DNA from: Lepisosteus oculatus
Taxonomy: Eukaryota; Chordata; Actinopteri; Semionotiformes; Lepisosteidae
Assembly (NCBI RefSeq): GCF_040954835.1
Contig: NC_090723.1
Span: 1,002,001 to 1,066,000 of the forward strand
Length of the DNA: 64,000 bases
Direction: 5' to 3'
The position numbers were made by a program, and so were the translations under genes. Below the pieces are notes generated by a model. That model had not been told where the DNA came from, made no database searches, and worked only from the letters and a program-made list of their open reading frames with translations. Positions within the stretch are counted from its first letter, which is position 1. Each line of letters starts with the position of its first letter. Below are positions 10,607 through 23,600 of the stretch, piece after piece.

Positions 10607-13199
10607 ACCTGGTTACTTTAGTGCCTTCTTCTATTTTAATTCTTATAATACTGTTAGTCATTCAAAATAAATAATTCAAGTCAGATATTGGTATCAGTAA
10701 AATCCTGCAAAAAAAGAGTCTAATATGTTTTAATCTCTTTAATCTTCTCTGTGCACCTTCTCTGTGAGTGTTCTCACAGAATAATATAATGCTGTTCCCT
10801 CTCATTAAAAGGGAATATTCCCTTGAGAGCCCACTTCAGCAAAAACATTCCATAATGCATTTAACAAAATTAAAGCCTCTCGTTCTATACACAGTGCAGG
10901 GTGGAGACAAGCACACTGGTGATTATTTTGAATAAGGCAATGAAACCAGTAAGCAGCATCTCCTGACAGCTGGATTATCCCTCCTTTCATATAAACTGAT
11001 ATGAGGATTTTTCTTAACAGGAAAGGCTGTCATTCATGTTAGCTGTTACATGCAATCAGCTCTCTCGCTTTCACATATTCATACAAGTTTGTTTAGCAAG
11101 TAACGGTTAACTTTATTCCCCCATACCTGAATATTGGCTATCGTAACAAAACCATCCACCCCTTCATCATCAGAACAATTCAGAGACAGGACTTAAGCTA
11201 GTCAGCTGGGAAGAGAACCATGGCTAAGAAACAGAGCTGAGCTTTTTCAGCCAAGAGGCTCCCAGTTCAAACCTGAGCTGTGGCGTTGCTACACCATTAC
11301 ACCATCACAGTTATTATCCCTCAGATTCCCCTTAGGTGCTTAGGCTCCTGTGTCCTCGACATACTGTACCTGGGTCAGACCCTCCCCAGGCAGTGACTCA
11401 GCATCTTATGGCTCAGCCAGTTATGTTCATACTGTAATTTAAACAAGCATTTTTGACTTAAGGACACAGAAGAAAGTAAATGTCAATATGTAAAGGGGTT
11501 TAATACATGCACACATGCTGTTACTGACACATTTTCTCAGATTTTTAAGGGAAGCCCCAAGCTAATGAAGTTAATGAAGGGTGACTTGCAAGGTGATCGC
11601 ACAAGTGAAGTCTTCAGTGTGATGTGTCCGTGTTTATGAACATTTCGTCTCATTCAGCCAAGGCGCTCTTATCCTCTGGTGGGTAACTGTGAAACAGGGT
11701 CAACTGGCTGCCAAGCCAGGTGTGTAGTGTGACACTAGCAGGAACTGGGTGACAGGTGTCTACAGCCCAGGTGAAGAGACACTGTGTGGAAGGCCTGTGT
11801 GTCCTCTCATCACCCAGAGGGCGTTCCTGAGCTCTCTTACCAGTGGGTAACGTTGGTGAGAAATTAATTATTCGATTCAGGTCACTGATATTTCTGAGAG
11901 CTCCCCACTGTTGCTTCTGAGGACTTTGTGGGTTTCTAGGCCGTGGCAGAGGAGCTATCAGAATAAACTGGAAGAAATGAAACAACAGTTTGTCTTACAG
12001 AGGTCCTTCTCCTACTCTTCTAATTGAAATCTACACTGGAGGCACATCCCTGGTGTCTAATTCTATACTCACTGGGAAACCACCTGTGTCCCTCTGGGAA
12101 TTTCTTTTAAACACTTTTTAAAAGCCTTGAATCAAGTTTTTTTTTTTCATTAATGGTTGTTAGTTTTCATGAAATTCTCATTGTTTCCATTTTTCCTGTA
12201 TTTTCATTAACTTACGTCTTAGTTCTTCCATTTTGCTGATGCATTGTACTTTTTTACTGTGCCACAAGGACTGTGTCATTAACTTCTCTGTGTACAGAGT
12301 AGTGGGACAGATCTCATAATGATAAAGATTTACATTTAGAACTGAGGGATTGATTAAGAGCTAATTTGTCTGTTCTTCCATCTCAAGCTAAGTGTTGTTT
12401 TGATGTATTTGAGGCTTTGAATTAATGACTGATGCTTGAATCATTCTGAAACACATTTTATATACAGTCTTGTATTTTGTATTTAAAAATCAAATGAGTC
12501 TTCAAAAGGAATAAATAAATAGAACACTATAAAGATTGTGTGGATGTGTCAGGGAGGAAAAGGCTTTTGATGTTAGTGTTTATGAACTTTTCCTGAAAAG
12601 GGTCATCTGGAGTTGCACTCATCTTAAAAAGTATTTTTAAAAAGTAAGATAAGATCATAGTATAGACTTATACTGAAACCCTAAGAGCTTGGAAGCATCC
12701 TCTTGTCAGTTGAACCCTTATGACATTACTGCTGAAACACATCATGAGAACAGCTTCATTATCATTCTCACAAACTTAATTAGGACATAACATCGACTCG
12801 GAGGAATTGGAAGAGGTCAGTTGGATATCACTGAAAATAAGCTCTCACTATATATCTTTCTTATTCTTCAGCTTTAGTTTTTTCCACCTGTTGTTTCTTA
12901 TTTCCTTTTTTAAATAAACAACATCATGTCATCAATTCCTCAGGCTAAGTTAAACTTCTATTCACATGGGGCACTAATTAATGTGAAACTATTTCAGGAC
13001 TTAATTTGCTGTTAATTTAGACACCATAATAGCAGAACAAATTTGGACCCATGTTAACATTTACATAAGACCAAAAGTGCCCTATTTAAAAATTAAAGAT
13101 GCGAAAAAGGCAATGGTTTTTCAACCACTAACTACCATGAAGCATCAATCAGTCATGCAGACGCTCTACAAGAGCTCCAGGGGAAAACACTACTGGGAG

Positions 13200-13525
13200 G
13201 ACAGCATGGTGGCAGGGAAGTTAGCACTGCTGCCTTGCAGTGCTGTGGCCTTGGGTTCAGTTCCTGGGGTGCCATATGAGTGGAGTTTGTATGTTCTCCC
13301 TGTGTTTGATTGGGTTGCCTCCCACAGTCCAAAGACACACTGGTAGGTGAAGTGGTTTCTGGGAAAACTGACCCTGGTGTGAGTGTGTGTGTTTGTGTCT
13401 GTGATGGACTGGTGTCCTATCCCTGGTGTACCCTGCCTTGCTCCCATTGCTTGATGGGATTGGCTCCATCTCCCCCAGGATGCTGAACTGGATGAAGTGA
13501 TTAGATGATGAGCAGATAAATAGAT
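13200..13525 (+). repeat. V-SINE-like retroposon, near full length
   Basis: Forward copy. Head 'agcatggtggcagggaagtt', central 'cctcccacagtccaaagaca', 'gtgatggactggtgtcctat', and tail 'gaactggatgaagtgattag'. The open frames that cross it on both strands are repeat-derived and not genes. Confidence 0.9.
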
Positions 13526-14079
13526 ATCCTTTTCCCCACAGATAGAACTTTTTTTTCCCACTTGGTCGTACAGCAGTATCCCAACAGTTCAGAAGGACTT
13601 TCCACAAGGGTTTTGGATCACAAGCGCAATATTCCATCTCTGAATCTGCTGATGACAAACGTTCACTTTAGGCACAGGGTGTAGCGTACCTTTGGTCTTT
13701 TACTTCACTGAGTGGTGACATTACTCTGGAGCATACAGCCCAAATCTCTTGAACTTCCTCAAGAAACCTAGTGTGGTGTTTTTGGATGACTGTAGAGTAA
13801 AATAAACTTTCAACACATATATACCAAAAGCACGTAATCTTCAAGAAACACTGTGTCTTTAATGGGTGTATAAATACAGTATCAGTATTGTAAAGTGAGA
13901 ATCAACAGCACTCTGGGACAAAGAAGGACATTGTATAACACTTAGACACAGCAGCATACAGTATTAAAAGTTATTAAAAAGCCTTGCAAAAATTGATATG
14001 AGACATTGGCCTGGGAGGAACTCATCAGAAACTGGAAAAAAAAACGTTCCTTCAAAGCAAGGTTATGCTATGATGTGGT

Positions 14080-14400
14080 GGTGCTTACGTGAGACCAGTG
14101 CAATGCCAGACGTGGAGAGCCAGCGGGAGGGCGAGGGGGTTAAGTGTGAGGTGGTGCACTGCGCGCTGCGACTCCTCGCCCGGGCTGTAGGGTTCACTCT
14201 GGTCCGCGCCAGAGCTGCCCCCCGCCGCCCGCCTCGCGTCTGTCTCCTCGCAGGACCCGTCCGCCAGACCCACAATCCCCCGCGCCGAGACAAGATGGAG
14301 GAGAGCAGCAGCTGCAGGAGAGCGGTGTTTGGGCTTTAGAGACTCAAAGGAACGAGTGAGAAAAGAGAGAAAAATACCGACGCAGAGAGCCACCGGCGGC
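14080..14400 (+). promoter_or_regulatory. znf281: znf281 CpG-island promoter
   Basis: Abrupt GC- and CpG-rich block in AT-rich surroundings, ending in exon 1. No TATA box is visible. Such islands usually give dispersed start sites. The open frames crossing it on both strands lack support. Confidence 0.7.
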
Positions 14401-14409
14401 CATGCACAG
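14290..14409 (+). other. znf281: znf281 exon 1 (5' UTR; 5' end not placed)
   Basis: The right border is a strong donor, CATGCACAG|GTAAGCGG. None of its ATGs is in frame with the main protein: the frame of the start at 20283 read back into this exon does not contain the ATG at 14402. The exon is therefore leader only. The 5' end is a guess, since the CpG island continues upstream. Confidence 0.65.
14295..14339 (+). other. Upstream ORF 1 in the znf281 leader
   Basis: ATG at 14295, 14 codons (MEESSSCRRAVFGL), stop at 14337. Context caagATGg has A at -3 and G at +4, so it should be used well if it is in the mRNA. Probably acts in cis on translation; the peptide resembles nothing I know. Confidence 0.4.
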
Positions 14410-15878
14410 GTAAGCGGGGCCGGGGAGACCGGGTTTCCGCGCTCTCTGGCCCAGAGGAAGGGGCCAGGTCGGTGGGAGAAATGCAGTCGCTCTCCGTGAG
14501 GGATGCACCGAGCCGAGCATCAATTGTTTCGGTTGTTGCATGGGGCCATTTACTATGGGGTTACTGCTTAAGCGTCGCTACACCATTACGGTTATTATCC
14601 CTCGGCTTTCCCCTGTTCCAGCTGGCACACCGCGGCGAACGAGGGCGATGGTTTTTTACGTCCCAGACGAGTTATCACCATTTTTAAATCATTTTTTTTC
14701 TTGCCCAAGATCTCCCCCCGATATAAATCTGGTTGAGAAATATGTGCGCCTTTTACGCCGTGTTGTGGTTTATTTATGTAGGCCCTTTGTAATACTAGCT
14801 AGGCGGTGTATTTAATACGGGCACCATAACGGTTTGTTCAGGCATCAAAGCTGATTTTTTGCGGAAACACACGCGTTGCTTTTCGATTAGATCAAAGGCG
14901 TCATTTTTTTTCGCCGATTTTCTTCTTAATCGGATTATTCGCCCCAATCTTGATTTTTCAGATTCTGCCCTATTCATTGCGTCCGTCCTCGACACACAGT
15001 GCGTTTACTATACAAAATACTTCTCTCGATGAAGTATTTTTGTCTGCAATCAAAGCTGCGAGATCCGATTTAAAGTGCCGGAGAAACACCGTCCCAAATC
15101 AGAAATACAAAAGCACATCCGCTCCCCTCGTTGAATTAAATACCGTACGCAAGACAAATGGTCGCTAGACAATAAAGTGGTTTATGAGGTGGAATCTCGG
15201 AGGAGTTGGAGGGGATCAGGGCCAGCTGTCCCAACTACTTCATTGAAAACAACCCCAAAAATATTCAACTAATATGAGCTGCAAAAATAGCCATCGACCA
15301 GTTTAGGAAGAGTTGGGATGTTGGTGTTCAAAGGTGTCGCTCGACCTTCAGTGTTGCAGAATGTTAACCCTGTAAACCAGCACAGCTGCTCCGGGACAAG
15401 AAAAACCCCAACAAAAACTTCACCGTACAGCAGATTTTTAAACCCCTTAAAGCAAGTGGATCTTTAATGTAGGAGTGGAGGTGGTGTTGGGCACCGGAGA
15501 GCCAATTCTCATTTCTTCGGTAGCAGACGATGTGTACAGTTCACATGCGGCGAGACCGTGCTGTGGTCGGAACAATATGATATTCAAACGAGTGGGTTGG
15601 GGACGGGGGGTAAATACGTGATTCGGCTGAATTAAGCGGTAAATAAGGTTGGTTGTCTACAGATGGGCTGCGGCAGTCCCTCATTCACTTTGTAGGTAGG
15701 CAGAGTAAATATCCTGTTAGTAATGGTGAGGGGCTGGCCGGGTGCTTGCACTGGTGATCAAATTGTAAGCACGGCTGCACGCCCAGCGCCCCGAGTCTGC
15801 CTGCAAATCGACCGACCCGATCAGCACCCTTTCCACGCGAGAGCACAGTCGTGGGTGAAACAGACCCGCGCTGTGCAT

Positions 15879-15894
15879 CAGCGCCCTCCTGGCG
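15879..15894 (-). promoter_or_regulatory. Candidate CTCF site
   Basis: Minus strand CGCCAGGAGGGCGCTG, close to the consensus CCACCAGGGGGCGCTG. Lies 1.5 kb into znf281 intron 1. Confidence 0.45.
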
Positions 15895-16600
15895 AAGCAC
15901 CTAAGTGCAGGAGTTTGGTAGACTTTCTGCTCGTTATTAACCTTTGAAATCCTGATATTTACTATTCGTCAGCGTTGCTGGGTGACTTGGTGTGTTTTCT
16001 CGATTTAACGAGCAATTCAGTAGGACCTCTTTTTTTTTTTTGGTTGTGTCGCTCAATGTCGCTTGTATTCTGCTCGAATGCGTTCTGATTTCCTCGTCTC
16101 AATTTTAAAATGCTTTCGCCTTTCTTGCGATATCGTGTTTTTGTTTTGTTAACCCAGTTTCCTTTGAAAACAAACTTTACAACAAAATGGCCTAGCCAGG
16201 TAATTTGTTAAAAATGTTCACATTTAGTCTTGAACTTCTAGACTCAAACCACAAAGTACTCTCGACAAGAACTGGGCTTGACCCTATACAGAAGGCCACT
16301 GAGAACAGTCAGATATAGACCTGTTTTGAAAAAGCATTTTAAAAAGGCAGGCTACCTTTACTGCATGACCAGATTCTTGGGCCTGCTGGATTTGGCCAGG
16401 TTGTCCTTCTGTTACACTGATCTTTTTCTTTACTGCCTAACCAATGAAAGAGGGTTTAAAATTCCGACAGGAGTGTATTGTCTTGCACAGCTCCTGTGTG
16501 TTTTGGTGCATGCCCGAAAACGGCTCTAGGGCTTAGCAACTACTCATAGGTGCATTCAGGGCCAAATGTGCCAATGCAGATAATAGTCTTATCCGGTACT

Positions 16601-16622
16601 AGGCCCCGCAAAAAAGGGGCCT
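16601..16622. repeat. Perfect short hairpin
   Basis: AGGCCCC, an 8-base A-rich loop, then GGGGCCT: a perfect 7-bp GC-rich stem in AT-rich intron. Function unknown. Confidence 0.85.
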
Positions 16623-18425
16623 GTTTTTGACCATATATTTCTTATTTGTATTATAAAAACTGTAACAAAGCTATTGAATATATATAAAGGAAGAATAGGC
16701 CAATTTAGTTTTGATCACCCACCTACCCATAGTAATCGATGGGCCCCTAAAAATGCATCCACTGGAGCACGAAACAAGAGCCCAGGATCTGCAAGGACCG
16801 TGATCTGGCCCTGTGTATGGTGCTCTACTTCGACAGGGACAGCGTTTGTATTACGTTGGAAAATGGAGTCTTCTCATCAGTATATCTCCAAATTTAAGTC
16901 CTTTCTGCCATGTCTGGGCCTGCGTCTCTGTCGTGAAGCTTTGTGTTCTGCTGTCTCGTTTTGGTGCACTAATCCTGCTGGTCTTTGAGCATCTTGGAAC
17001 TTGTGATCATGGTTATTTCCTAATCCGCAGCACTTTTCACTGTTTCCTCTGAAGCACTTTTTGATAAACAAATGAGCAATGTCGGCTATTGAAGTTTAGC
17101 TTAATTTTTCTTTTGATCTTTTGCTCGTTGGCTAGCAGGAGGTGGTGATCACAGTATCCTGTGTGAACCTCCTAGAAAAGTCTGCATATAATTTTCACAA
17201 AAATTCACGTCTCAGCCATTATTTGACACTTTTAGGGGACTAGTCTTAATTTCTTCAGTTCCCTGTGAGGTCATTAAGATCTCCCCTATCTGCTGCTATC
17301 AGTCATGGTAGTTTGTTTTTCAGGGCTAGGTTTTGACATAAAACCCCTGCTCTCTTGCGTTGGTTTACTAGAGGGAATTCTATGTGTTTTGTAAGCGCTC
17401 TTTCTATTGTGGTTTCAAAAAAATTCTGTTCTTCACCTTTGAAATGATCGTCACTCATTGGCTTTTCGAGATTCCCAGTGCAAGTCAGGGGTATGTCAGT
17501 TCCATAGACCTGCGGGTTTCTTTTAAACACGACAAAAAAACAGGCGATTTGACTTCTTATGTAAATAATTAGTTCAATTAAGCTGTAAAGTTTAATGCAG
17601 AAATGAAAACCCGCAGTACCTGGCTGGAATTGACTAATGTTGGTGAAAGTCTGTTATACATATTTTATAGTCACATGTGGAATTTAAGTACTGCAGACTT
17701 CAAAGAAAAGTAGGCTAAAAATTAACTTAGCGATTGCTATTTCAGAGTAGCTTTATCGGTGTTGTAAAGACAGTAAATGCGTGCAGGGGTTTGTAAAGTT
17801 CTTACTGAAAGTTGCAATTCCAGACTAGATAAAAGGTTATGGACAATACAAGGATAATGTTTTGTCCTCAGAAGTTTGATTAAAATCTAAACCTAAAATT
17901 CTAAAACCTGCTCATATTTAATATGTTAAGACTCCCCGAAACCAACTTACAGAAAGTAGAATCTTTCACTGTTTTAATGCTCTCATTGTGAAATAATGCA
18001 TGAAGACAATAGGGTTGAGCTTATCTGCGTTCAGAGGTTTAAATTACAATTGGGAGACAGTGCTGTTAACAATGAGGGAAACACAAAGGCTTCCTGAGCA
18101 GAGACACTTGGGGTTCTGTGAGTGTTGGCCATAGCCTTTGATTTCTGCCTCCTACAACTGTATGCTTCAGTGAAGCCTAGCTTAGTGTTTTGGCACACTG
18201 ACAGATCCTCAGTGTTCTAGGCCAGCACTAAAAGCATGAGCGGAATAATATTAATTTCCAAGAGTGAAGCCTGTTTTCCAAAGCGGTTTCGGAAAACAAA
18301 GAGCCATAAAAAAGGGAGCTCGGTGATACCACTGTTAAACAGTCCATCCAGTATTACAACTGCCTCCAAATTTATTCAGAGCCCTGATGATCTCTTAAGT
18401 AAAAGTTGGTTTAACAAAGTAAATT

Positions 18426-18515
18426 GGCAGCTGCGTTGCCACTCTGTAGCCCCATTTCACCAGATCTTGGGAGCGAAGCAAGGCTGGGCCTGGTCTCTGC
18501 TGGGACACGAGCCCT
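18426..18515 (+). repeat. 5S-rRNA-derived SINE fragment
   Basis: 'ccagatcttgggagcgaagc' followed by 'aaggctgggcctggt' and 'ctgctgggacacgagc' parallels the internal control region of 5S rRNA (GATCTCGGAAGCTAAGCAGG ... GGCCTGGTTAGTACTTGG). Too diverged for a functional 5S gene. It fits a SINE3-type head with a 5S-derived promoter. Confidence 0.7.
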
Positions 18516-19494
18516 CTAATGGAATTCAGGTTGCCACTATAACATGGTGTCTGTGGACCTGAGGCTCTTCCCTTTGGACCTGAACTTTCAAATCATTGCC
18601 CCAGTGTGGTGACGATGTATGGGATATCCATTGCATTGGCATATTAAACTGAGGTCCAAACTGCTAAGTAAAGACACTTAGCAAATAGGAGTTTTAAGTT
18701 CCACTCTGTTCTTGCACAGCATGGCCTTCAGAATGTCCCTTTTCATTACATTGGGAAAACAGTTTCTCGTTTCTCCATCTGGTCTGCTGTGTGTTGGAGA
18801 TATTGGCTTATTATAATGACTGTTGTCCGTCTCCAATATGGGTACTGCATGTCGGTGTTTCTCTTACGTGTAGTACTATTGAAATACAAGGAATTTTAGT
18901 TAGGTGTATATTCAGAGTTGTCAGTTAAGATGTGATAAATATATGAAAATAACATTTCCAAAGAGCTCAAATATATTCATACCTTGTAAATGCTGAGAAT
19001 GTTGCAGATTTTGTAGCCATCTAATAGTTTCACAAAGCTTGTGGAAGTCAGTTGGTATTGAAGGATGCTGAACATAGAAACTAAACCAGTGTTTGTTTCA
19101 CTGCCATGTTTTAATGGAGTCCAAAATGTGAAGAAGAATGTAGTTTGGGAAGATGCGGTCTGCACTCTCGTCGAAGTGCAACCATTGAGAATCTTCCCAA
19201 AAAAACACCTCTGGGATCATCAGGATGCAGTCGACACAGACCAGCATTCAAGGCTGACCTCATGGAGCAGGTGCCTGTGGCAGTGGGTCCTGGCAGTATG
19301 GAAAGAAAAGGCATTGATTTGCCAAATAGCAGTTAAATGACTCCTGGGCCAAATGGGACTGGATGAAAGACATTGAGTGTTTGGACAGCCTCATCAGTGG
19401 TATGATTTATGTAGGTAAAATGTAAAACTTGTGTTGAAAATAAAATCCGTACTTTATTTCCTACATCATCCTCTGGCTCATCAAGGATTTGAAT

Positions 19495-19835
19495 TACTGC
19501 CCATTAGTGCAGTGGATAGCGTCACCACTGCTGCCTCCCATGCCTGGGGCCCGTTCCTGGTGTCCTGTCTGCTTGGAGTTTGTATGCTCTCCCCAGTTGT
19601 GGTGGGTTTCTTGTGAGTGCTCCGGTTACCTCCAACAGTCCCAAAACATACGGATCGGTTAACGGGCCTGTGAAATTGTCCCTGACGTGTGTGCGTGTTC
19701 ACGTCAGTCTGCCCTGCGGTGGGCTGGTGTCCCGTCCAGGATGTACCCCGCCTTGTGCCTGTTGCATGCTGGGACAGGCTCTGGCTCCCCACGACCCTGA
19801 ACTGCGTGATGAAGCAGTTAGAAAACGGATACGTT
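19495..19835 (+). repeat. V-SINE-like retroposon, near full length
   Basis: Head 'agtgcagtggatagcgtcac', central 'gctccggttacctccaacag', 'gggctggtgtcccgtccagg', tail 'gcagttagaaaacggatacg'. A second tail-like piece, 'ggttagaagatggatggatg', lies at about 19917-19936. Confidence 0.88.
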
Positions 19836-20238
19836 GAGATCGCTAAGGTTACAAGTGTGGATGTTTTAGATACTTGCTTGACATCCTGCTATTTATTGTC
19901 TTTATTGTATTAAGCAGGTTAGAAGATGGATGGATGAACAGGATACATTATTAATGCGTTCCATACCCTTAATCTAGAGTTTGTGATGCCTATATCTGCA
20001 AAAGCTAAACAAGAAGACAGTCTTGCCAAAATTAGTCCTGAGCTGTTGCTTTACACGATTCTCTGATATTATTGTTGCCATAACAGGCTTTCACATTAAT
20101 AGTAATAAGAAAGAACACAAGTCTTATTTTTCAAGAAATGCAGAAATGTTTCAAGGAACTCTTAGCTGATTCCAATGCAAACATGGCGGGCTGGATACTT
20201 GCTTAACCATTCCCCCCCCTCACACTTTTCACCTGCAG

Positions 20239-20639
20239 GATATTTGCTTTTGGCTCCAGCTAGTTTTCTGCCAGTGATCACCATGAGTATTATTCAAGAC
20301 AAGCTTGGCAACGAGTTCCTTCGGAATGGCAGCATGGAGCCCAGCTTCCCGCCCGGAATGATCATGTTCAGCCACCTCCCGCCGGTGACCAGCTTCACCC
20401 GCCTGGCCGCCCAGTCCGTCATGCAGGACATACCTCAGGACATGATCCTCAAGAAGGAGCGCGACTCCCCCGACGGGCCGGCTGACTTCATCCACGCCAT
20501 GGGCATCAAGCAGGAGAAGACCAGCGACCACGACTACCGGCTGCCCATGTACGGGACCTCTGGGAAGAATACCGACCTGCTGGAGGCGTCTCTGGGAAAC
20601 CAAAACCTACTGGTGCACGATCTGAGCCTGAGCAGAGAT
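20239..20639 (+). other. znf281: znf281 exon 2 (leader end plus codons 1-119)
   Basis: Acceptor cacctgcag|GATATT; donor GCAGAGAT|GTGAGT. The first 44 bases are leader. The main ATG (20283) has A at -3 (atcaccATGA). The coding part, 357 bp, ends in phase 0. It encodes MSIIQDKLG..., then [20 protein letters not shown], the conserved ZNF281 N-terminal motif (human MEPTFPQGMVMFNHRLPPVT), an ILKKE motif and IKQEK, a possible sumoylation-type site. The Gly/His-rich insertions of the human N-terminus are absent. Confidence 0.92.
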
Positions 20640-23600
20640 GTGAGTCCAGCCTCTTTGTGTTTTTTTGTTTAGATTTCTTAAGAGCTGCCTGCCTTCATGT
20701 GTAAACACAGGGCCGCATTTCTGTTTAGAAACGTCAATTGCAAGTACAGCTGTAGGACAGACATTAACATGAGATTTAAAGGGGAACTGCAGCGCTATAT
20801 TTTCATATTTTGGGTTAGGAAGATTTGGCATTGATGAGTGCGTTTCAAACTGCAATAAAATGTACACAGCAACTTGTAAAACCTCCAATTTACATCACAA
20901 AATAGACAAAACTTCCTGGTACACGCAGTCCCATGTTTTGTGATTCAGAATGAGGCAACAAAACCTCTGGTGACGTGTGTGGCCCTATGAATACATCTCT
21001 TTTAATCCAATGGAAATATTGCTTTTAATTTCAACACAGTTTTGCCAAGAAATACTACTTGTTAACTCCTGAATGCAGATCACTCTGGAACATTTCTGCA
21101 GTGAAGTGTCTGCTGCACAACCTGTACTTATTCACTCGTACATCACAGTACATCAGTCACTGCAGAGACGAGTGAGCAGGAAGGGCCGCCTCATGTCGCA
21201 ATTTGTGGGAACTCGAATGCAGGTTTGCGACAACATGGCGACTTGCTGTACTTTTACGAAGTTGATGATTTTTTCCTATATTCGAAATGTGTACATTTGA
21301 TCTGTAACATCAGTTAATTTATTTTGTTACTGAGATTTAATAATCGGTCTGGGAAATGGGGACTGCAGTTCGCCTTTAACAAAGAATCCCAATTCACTTT
21401 GACCAAATTGGAGTTCCGCCCAAACACTGCCAGTTTGTTCAGCTTTACATCTGGCTTTTGTTTTATTCCCTTCAAGGTCGAATTCGGAGGTTTCGTAGTG
21501 TGGTTTCAGCGATGATTACATTATTTTTTTCCAGAGGCTCTTGCATCTTCATTAGAATAATGAACGTTCACAGTAGCGTTGGCTCGCATAAAAGAAGCTC
21601 CCTTCCAAGAACATGATGTCACTTCGCTGCTGTCAGCATGAATAAAGCTTGGCAAGGCGAGCGGTTAGATCACTGTGCGCCGCCGTCTTGCTCAGGCTTG
21701 CCAGCACTGCCGTTCTGCCTGACGGTAGCCAGGTTGGCTTCAGAGGTTCTTGCCAGTCGTATGAAGTCTTTAAAAACATTGTCGTCTTCCTCACTTCCTC
21801 ATTGCCTTGGCTGCGCAGTGGAACCCACGCAGAGCCTTTAAGCCAGAGCTGTGCACGTGTATTTGTTGGTCCTCACTGTGGGCTATTCTCGGTTTTGGCT
21901 TGAAAGCTCGCTTTTTAGGGCTTCTCATTCCTGCTATTGGTGCACTTCCCAGTTTAGTTTTTTTATAGCCTTCATTTGTGTTCGATCTGTGATATTGGTT
22001 CAATATATTTGGAAATTGAAGAGGTTGGATGGAGCCAACTGCCTGCTTTATGAGCTTTTATTAATCAGGGATACCTATAAATGGTTAAGATTCTGTGCTG
22101 GAATTAAAAAAAAAAAATTTTTAAATCCATATTCTACCTGTGACTTAATGATGTGAATGTAATGTGTCTAATTAGGGGACTTTTTGCAGTCTTTTGCAGT
22201 GCATGCATTATTTTTTTGTCTATGCATGGTGAATGTGGTTGTTAAAAATCTCACTATTTAACAGTGGTAGACCTAGAAGGTTCAGTCATCTCCTTTTATA
22301 GAAAGCCCATCAGTTGTGCTGTGAATGGGGAAATAGGGGCAGAAGTGGTATGTTATTAGTAATAGCAAACTTAATTTTCAAAGTTTTTTAAATAAAAGCT
22401 AGAACTTCTGCCAGACTTGTAGCTAGTTTATTTCAGCTGGCCTCCAAACTCAAAACACCTGGTGTCTGAAGTCACCATTCAATCAGTAAGAAACCAGTAG
22501 TTGGAATAAGCAAGTGAGACCAGTATATTTCTTTAATTGCCACAGGTGAGAGAAGACATACTGCATATTTACCTCTTTATTCCACCTCTAATCAGCTGCT
22601 TTTTCTAAAAGGGATTGAGTTTGCTCTCTGATTTAAATCAACAATATCCCTTTAGTGATATCTTCTAGTTTCTTCTGCATCACTCGTATGAATAATGAGA
22701 ATGCATGTTTTCAGAAGAAAGGTGATTTTCTCAAAAGTTTTTTTGTTGTTTAGCTGTAGGCTGTGTAAGTAAAGTTTTCTGTTAAATATATATGGGATTT
22801 TAGTCCAGATTTAGGGGTGACTTCAAACTCCACACTTCTCCAGGACAGAGACTGCATTTCACAAAATTCCAACCGGATTAGTGCAGGAAAATCAACTGAA
22901 CCACAACTGGTGGTGACATCTTAGCTTCAGGAACTGGACACACCATTAGCAACTGTGATCTGAATTGATAGCTTCTGCTTTTAAGCCTTCGTTATTTATG
23001 TTTTCCCATTTTATTTCTGTCTTCCAACAGCTGTCAGGTAGGCTAGTGAAAGAGACAAAGGAGTCTTTGGGACGGAAGGCCAGGCGGTCAAATGGTGAAG
23101 GTCAGGGCGCCAAGCCGAGGAGGAAGCGTGGGGACTCCTCGAAGGTATGGACACGACCGCGGGGCTCCCCGCCCTGGCCACAGCTCTCGCGTTGTTCCTG
23201 CCCCGAGCTCCGACGGCACGCAAGGAGAGAGGCTAGGTGCTCCGCTGGCTCTGGGAAAGGGCGTGTCCCTAGCTGTCCTTCAGTACCACCTCCTCAATTT
23301 CTAAGAGAGTAGCATTTGGTGTTTTAATATTGCAGGCGTATCTTCACCAAAAAGCACACAAAACTGCTAAGCAGGCAATAGGTTACGTTTTAATAAGCTA
23401 TTTACACATCCACAGTTTTAACAGTCCATTACATCTCTCTAAAAAGGCCCACTTGGCAGTGCGTTATGTAAATCTTTCAGTTAGCTTACTTCAGATTTCC
23501 TGTTCAGTCTGCCCTGGATTCTGCTTTGCTAACACAGCTGCTTTCTCACACTGTTTGAAATGTGGTGTGCGTTGTGTTCTAGAAGTTCAAGTTGTATAAT

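Larger units (their letters stand above)
3321..14050. other. Intergenic region between kcnj3 and znf281
   Basis: AT-rich DNA of about 10.7 kb between two divergent genes. Apart from the regulatory motifs at 3.8-4.05 kb it contains V-SINE-like copies, a decayed Tc1 transposon and short retroposon tails, listed separately. No open frame here has exon borders plus a recognisable protein. Stretches 7.2-8.9, 9.2-10.2, 10.7-13.1 and 13.6-14.0 kb show nothing I can name. Confidence 0.7.
14410..20238 (+). other. znf281: znf281 intron 1
   Basis: About 5.8 kb from GTAAGC to a strong acceptor (cacttttcacctgcag). It holds a candidate CTCF site at 15.88 kb, a perfect hairpin at 16.60 kb, a 5S-derived SINE piece at 18.43 kb and a V-SINE-like copy at 19.5 kb. 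No coding exon is recognisable. Confidence 0.75.
14402..20263 (+). other. Upstream ORF 2, split by intron 1
   Basis: ATG at 14402-14404 in the last 8 bases of exon 1. After splicing it reads [10 protein letters not shown] and stops at 20261-20263, 19 bases before the main ATG. Its context (gcggccATGc) is weak to moderate. It would exist only in spliced mRNA. Confidence 0.5.

Noticed and set aside
13190..13658. 120-130 codon minus-strand frames
   Set aside because: They run through a V-SINE-like copy; the same translation pattern recurs at other SINE copies (for example 4324-4698, 19481-19792 and 45038-45311).
13998..14339. 113-codon frame across the znf281 CpG island
   Set aside because: It has no splice link to the main frame and is open because of base composition. 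Only the short uORFs with ATG starts were kept.
18426..18515. Functional 5S rRNA gene
   Set aside because: Too many differences from vertebrate 5S and no proper terminator; fits a SINE piece.
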